Of a stretch of DNA of 64,000 nucleotides, positions 61,401 to 64,000 are shown piece by piece; positions within the stretch are counted from its first letter, which is position 1, and each line of letters opens with the position of its first letter. The translations under genes were made by a program, and so were the position numbers. Origin of the DNA: UBA3792 sp045114775 (GTDB lineage: Bacteria; Bacillota; Clostridia; Christensenellales; CAG-138); the NCBI GenBank assembly GCA_045114775.1, contig JBGULC010000023.1, positions 19,627 to 83,626 of the forward strand, given 5' to 3'. A model generated the notes under the pieces. That model saw only the letters and a list, made by a program, of their open reading frames with translations, had not been told where the DNA came from and made no database searches.

Positions 61401-63729
61401 GGCCGCCCTTGACGACGTACTTCGGCACGTTGCGGGACTCGAAGCCGATCGAGTTGAACGTGTTCATATGGCCGTACTGACCGGACCACGTCATCTCGTA
61501 GCCGATGATCGGAACAAAGTTGCCGTCCGCGTACTGTTCCGCCGTCGCCTTTGCTTCCTGCCAGAGCGTCATGGAGCCGTCCGCGGTCATCTTGCCCTTG
61601 CTCGCGTCGGTCATGTCGCCGTTCGGGTTGTCCTTGGTGTCGTAGTAGTTCGAGTGGTCGGTGACCGCAAGGAAGTCGATCTGCTCTGCCGCCTTCGCGT
61701 GCGCAAGTGCCTGCTCCAGCGTGCCGGTACCGTCGGAATACTCCGCGGTGTGCGAATGCAGCTCGCCGAAGTAGAGCTGGAAGGTCGCAACGCCGACCGT
61801 GAAGCTCCAGTTGGTTTCATAGAATTTGCCGTCCGCGCGGGTGATCTTCACCCAGACGGTGACCTTGCCGTCCTCCATGTCCTCTGCGGGCGTGTAGGTC
61901 GCGGTGTTGCCTTCGACGACCGGTGTGACCGCAACGTCGTTCAGCTTCATTTCAACCGTCGGGTTTTCGCCGCAGTTTGCGAACGTGACGGAAATCACCG
62001 GACGCTTGTCGTCGCCGGTCGCGCTGTTTGCTTCCGGCGTGTAGCCCGTGATCTGCGGGAGGTCGATGACGGTGATCACGAATTCCTCGACCGCGACGTT
62101 TGCGGGATCCCAGTTATCCGCCGCCGTGACCTTGACGGTCAGGTTTCCGCCGGTGATGACGTTTGCCGGGATCAGGAAGCTGTAAACGTCGTCCTCGACG
62201 CTGTCCGCTTCTTCGAACGCCTTCAGAACGTTCTCACCCTGCATGACGTCCGCGGTGACGCTCGCGACGCCGCTGGCGTCTTCAACCTTTACGGTGAAGT
62301 TATACGCCTTGCCGACTTCGCCTTCCGCCGTATTCACGCGCGTGACGGTCGGGGCCTTCACATCGTTCGTCGGGACGTAATCCTTCGGCGAGCCGTTTCT
62401 GAGCTGCTTCGTCGTATTGTACTGCGAAACGATCGCGTACAGGTTCACGACGTCGTCCTTTTCCACGCCCACGGGATAGGGCGCGGCACGGTAGATCGGC
62501 ATCGTCGCGCCTGTGCTGTCCGTGACCGTGGTGGAACCGGAATCCTTATATTCGCCGAGCTTGACGTTCTTGATCATGACGTACTCGGAGAGGAGGTTTG
62601 CGTGGTTTGCGATAACGTCCGCAAAGCTCTCAAACACCTGCGGCTCGGTCGCGTCCTCGCCGATGATCTCCTCGGGCAGCGCCTGACGGATCACGGTCAT
62701 GGACTGGATCTGCTGCACGCCGCCGTACGGTCCGAGCTTGCCTTCCATGACCAGCCAGTCGCCGATCTCGATCGGCTGCTCGTTCGTGTCGACGTCCATC
62801 GAGTTATAGGCCTGCAGCGCGTAGATCTCGCCGTCGATCTTTGCCTGCAGAACCGCTGAGTTGATGCTGCCGAAGTTGCCGAAGCGATAGACGAGCTGAC
62901 CGACGACCTTCGCACTTGCGACGTCGCCCGCTTCCAGCGCCTGCTTGATGCTCATCGCGCCTTCAAAGACCGTATAGGCAAACTCCGCGGTTGCAGACTG
63001 CTTGCCGTCCTTCTCCGCGTAGGCAAAGAGCGTGCAGTCCTCGTTGATCGCGATCGGCGCGGTGTACTTTGCAAACGTGCCGTCCTCGCCGATCTTCCAG
63101 TAAATGTCGGCGCCCTCGGTCGGTGTGGTCAGCTTGACCGTGCCGCCCTTGGCGATCGTGCCGGCTGCCGGATCCGCCGTCGGCGCGATCACGGAGACCT
63201 CTTCGGTGACACGGAAGAACCGGAACGTATATGCCGTGTGGTTCGAATTCAGTTTGTACGTCGTGAACTGATTGTAGAACTCGATGTACTGCGGATTGTT
63301 GTTGTACGCAGCTTTCTTGTTCTTGATAAGGTACCCAGAGGTTCCTTCCGCCTCAAGGATCCACAGGCCGTATTCGGTCAGTTCGTCGGCAAAGGTCAGC
63401 GAGCCACCCGTTTGCGCAGTCGTCAGATACTTGCTGTCGATCGAAAACGCGTATTCGCCCGCTTCGTTCACGGTAGCGTCAAAGATCGCCGCGTTTGCCG
63501 GCAGCGTGATCTTGTCGTCCGCAACCGTCACGGCAACCGGATCCAGCTTGTTGTCATTTGCCACCGTGCTGATTACGGTACTCTTGGCCGGATAATACAT
63601 CACGACCTTGTCACCGTCCTGCGGCGTGCCTTCCATGGCCACAGCGACCTCGCCGACGGCCATGGCCGACGCCGGGATCAGCGCGAGCACCATCACAAGC
63701 GACAGGATGAGTGCCAATGCTTTCTTCAT
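58450..63729 (-). CDS. Giant secreted CehA/McbA-type PHP metallohydrolase with dockerin
   Basis: 1,759 residues. Signal peptide (KALALILSLVMVLALIPASAMA), a beta domain (~30-175), a chitobiase-like beta module (~180-255), an OB-like region, Ig-like segments (~450-640), then a PHP domain from ~650. Metal-site motifs: GELHSHTAEYSDG, LAVTDHSNYY, IGYEMTWSG, NQFNHPG, NNQDNH. Later come Ig-like and GATase-like parts, a second OB-like region (~1480 on), and a type I dockerin (~1690-1755: GDANCDSKITSADAALVLRAMVG and NGDGEVNAADAAAILRYVVG). Probably a cell-surface phosphoesterase; the substrate is unknown. The ATG at 63729 follows GGAGGAG. Confidence 0.83.
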   Translation of the reverse strand: MKKALALILSLVMVLALIPASAMAVGEVAVAMEGTPQDGDKVVMYYPAKSTVISTVANDNKLDPVAVTVADDKITLPANAAIFDATVNEAGEYAFSIDSKYLTTAQTGGSLTFADELTEYGLWILEAEGTSGYLIKNKKAAYNNNPQYIEFYNQFTTYKLNSNHTAYTFRFFRVTEEVSVIAPTADPAAGTIAKGGTVKLTTPTEGADIYWKIGEDGTFAKYTAPIAINEDCTLFAYAEKDGKQSATAEFAYTVFEGAMSIKQALEAGDVASAKVVGQLVYRFGNFGSINSAVLQAKIDGEIYALQAYNSMDVDTNEQPIEIGDWLVMEGKLGPYGGVQQIQSMTVIRQALPEEIIGEDATEPQVFESFADVIANHANLLSEYVMIKNVKLGEYKDSGSTTVTDSTGATMPIYRAAPYPVGVEKDDVVNLYAIVSQYNTTKQLRNGSPKDYVPTNDVKAPTVTRVNTAEGEVGKAYNFTVKVEDASGVASVTADVMQGENVLKAFEEADSVEDDVYSFLIPANVITGGNLTVKVTAADNWDPANVAVEEFVITVIDLPQITGYTPEANSATGDDKRPVISVTFANCGENPTVEMKLNDVAVTPVVEGNTATYTPAEDMEDGKVTVWVKITRADGKFYETNWSFTVGVATFQLYFGELHSHTAEYSDGTGTLEQALAHAKAAEQIDFLAVTDHSNYYDTKDNPNGDMTDASKGKMTADGSMTLWQEAKATAEQYADGNFVPIIGYEMTWSGQYGHMNTFNSIGFESRNVPKYVVKGGPGLVAYYDRLVEVARIDKENGRKTTINQFNHPGTTFGTFEDFAHYTPAYDELITMIEVGNGEGKVGGSMYWPSYQYYTMALDKGWHVAPTNNQDNHKGGWGDSNTCRDVVYTDNFSEEGIYDAMRAMTMYATEDNDLEIYYTLNEQVMGSIMNLEQGEKLSIRVDFKDPTDKVQKVSIIANGDVTVASKTFNAQSGSWEIEIDNNYSYYYIRVDEVDADIAVTAPVWTSETVKVGMSPVEKDTTIELKDEPITFSVPLYNYEEPKLGEDASAVDFTVTKVEYSVAGELLETIENPKFADGTSTLTTTKQDDKLTWTYTPTETGRFTMEVKVTGTFRGAEFVFNGNLGFTVRDGADMSLMLIDAGHSNFYVSGNYADSDTAFIELAAQYGVKSQHITEPITDEVLENCDLLVLTVPFKGASISVSDSLYTEDEIAAIGRYAERGGSFIVCSKSDRLEPENEEEWASVISNELLETIGAKARVGKGIVSDAVNMTNESYRLHFTGKDFYNWDTPLTEYLIENTNLMFSCYNAAPIILNGAESVVNAFDTTFVSSYPLYYNGGKNVTADKIYQPYYDAAGDQEIVSVLAYEELPAGGFCITSGVTFFSTFEVKVEMESAATLQNTNYQIVVNLFKMIHPSEVTPIADIHEAGKLNTSYTIEGYVTSNASGYDKDTAFFDCIYIQDDSGRGINVFPVAGRYEIGQKLRITGMTSEYMGEIELNCGNDYGGDIQDITLRDVPYTADGVTTIGYATRARLLEVAITMANMQTIETYVIDDGNLNLVIDEISALNTEFIEPEYVTTAQAAAANKVGNLVRFEGTVTKVEYDANGVLGAIHVDDGTGEVVVFLDGYINCNDDCEMDEQGYHDLSWVEEGVFLGACGIASIGQNSYENSDQIGPRIRIRNRADIIPLEEPVPEYGDANCDSKITSADAALVLRAMVGLSVLTPEGLRNAEVNGDGEVNAADAAAILRYVVGLIIAFEVENAD

Positions 63730-63911
63730 GTGTTCTTGTCTCCTCCTACTCAGATTCGTAACAAGGGTATTGCCCCCAAAAGGACGCAACTCCCCATTTA
63801 TACAAATTTATTATACACGAAGCCGTTTCAAAAATCCATCCCCTATTCACAATTTTTTCATATTTGTTTGGAGACGGTTTTCCGGGTCAAAGGTCCTGTC
63901 TGCCGTTGACG

Positions 63912-63944
63912 AAAAAAAAGAAAGGGCTTTGAAGCCCTTTCTTT
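63912..63944 (-). terminator. Terminator after tuf
   Basis: AAAGAAAGGGCTT/AAGCCCTTTCTTT perfect stem, followed on the - strand by a run of T, 13 bp after the stop. Confidence 0.92.
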
Positions 63945-63957
63945 GGATCGGTTTCGA

Positions 63958-64000
63958 TTACTCGATGATGCTCGCAACGACGCCGGAAGCAACCGTACGG
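63958..64000 (-). CDS. tuf: Elongation factor Tu, C-terminal fragment
   Basis: Only the last 13 full codons plus stop are inside: RTVASGVVASIIE. This is the typical end of bacterial EF-Tu; the rest lies to the right of the window. A strong terminator follows. Confidence 0.85.
   Translation of the reverse strand, partial: RTVASGVVASIIE

Noticed and set aside
63730..63911. Riboswitch in the leader of the giant PHP gene
   Set aside because: Only AT-rich sequence with a TATAAT and a ribosome site; no extended pairing is apparent.

Overview
The window is a high-GC (roughly 58-60% by eye) piece of a spore-forming, amino-acid-fermenting, butyrate-producing Bacillota chromosome, most likely class Clostridia. 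The clues are SigK, a SleB-type hydrolase, a DUF3794/LysM protein, RNase J, strong TTGACA/TATAAT promoters, a type I dockerin, and a lysine-to-butyrate gene set like that of intestinal Clostridia. The taxonomic placement is inferred from gene content only; no rRNA or tRNA gene was seen.

Left part (1-12.4 kb): catabolism. The + strand carries the end of kce, then kdd, kamA, kamD, kamE, atoD and atoA (lysine fermentation), closed by a terminator and a dispersed repeat. A low-GC Mrr-like restriction gene follows on the - strand. Beyond it is the - strand butyrate operon crt-hbd-bcd-etfB-etfA with a good sigma-A promoter. Together these modules take L-lysine through beta-lysine, 3,5-diaminohexanoate and 3-aminobutyryl-CoA to crotonyl-CoA, butyryl-CoA and butyrate. 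The ammonia lyase (kal) and thiolase are not in view.

12.5-30 kb: an EamA transporter, an aldo/keto reductase and a P-loop ATPase with an alanyl-tRNA-synthetase-like domain. Divergent from the ATPase is a citE-citF-fumarase/mesaconase alpha-beta operon. Then come a FecBCD-type ABC importer, a DUF3794/LysM protein, a ModE-like regulator with dapF, a DUF4349 lipoprotein, a membrane-anchored XRE regulator, an SGNH hydrolase, a CofE-like ligase and a CarD-like regulator.

30.2-32.2 kb: the most unusual locus. Two paralogous small proteins share a YxPxYPKK leader, a hydrophobic segment ending in Gly-Cys, and several copies of an LxGx(I/V)A-acidic motif. They sit 10-15 bp apart, directly upstream of a radical SAM/SPASM enzyme, and a terminator closes the unit. 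This looks like a RiPP-type maturation system that I cannot assign to a described class.

32.3-56.3 kb: mostly - strand housekeeping genes: prs, sigK, mltG, ylbF family, a lipoprotein metallopeptidase, RNase J, a SleB-like hydrolase, hslU, hslV, trmFO, topA, dprA, a comM/yifB homologue, yraN, rnhB, rbgA, tdk and rpsU. The usual Bacillota run rbgA-rnhB-yraN-yifB-dprA-topA-trmFO-hslVU is recognisable. It is interrupted by a gtrA plus two large GT39-type membrane glycosyltransferases, and by a 0.4 kb intergenic region holding a repeat and a leader.

56.3-64 kb: a lower-GC stretch with a voltage-gated-type ion channel, a lipoprotein containing 36-bp tandem repeats and an unknown protein. Then a 1,759-residue secreted PHP-domain (CehA/McbA-type) protein ending in a dockerin, and finally the 3' end of tuf (EF-Tu) at the right edge.
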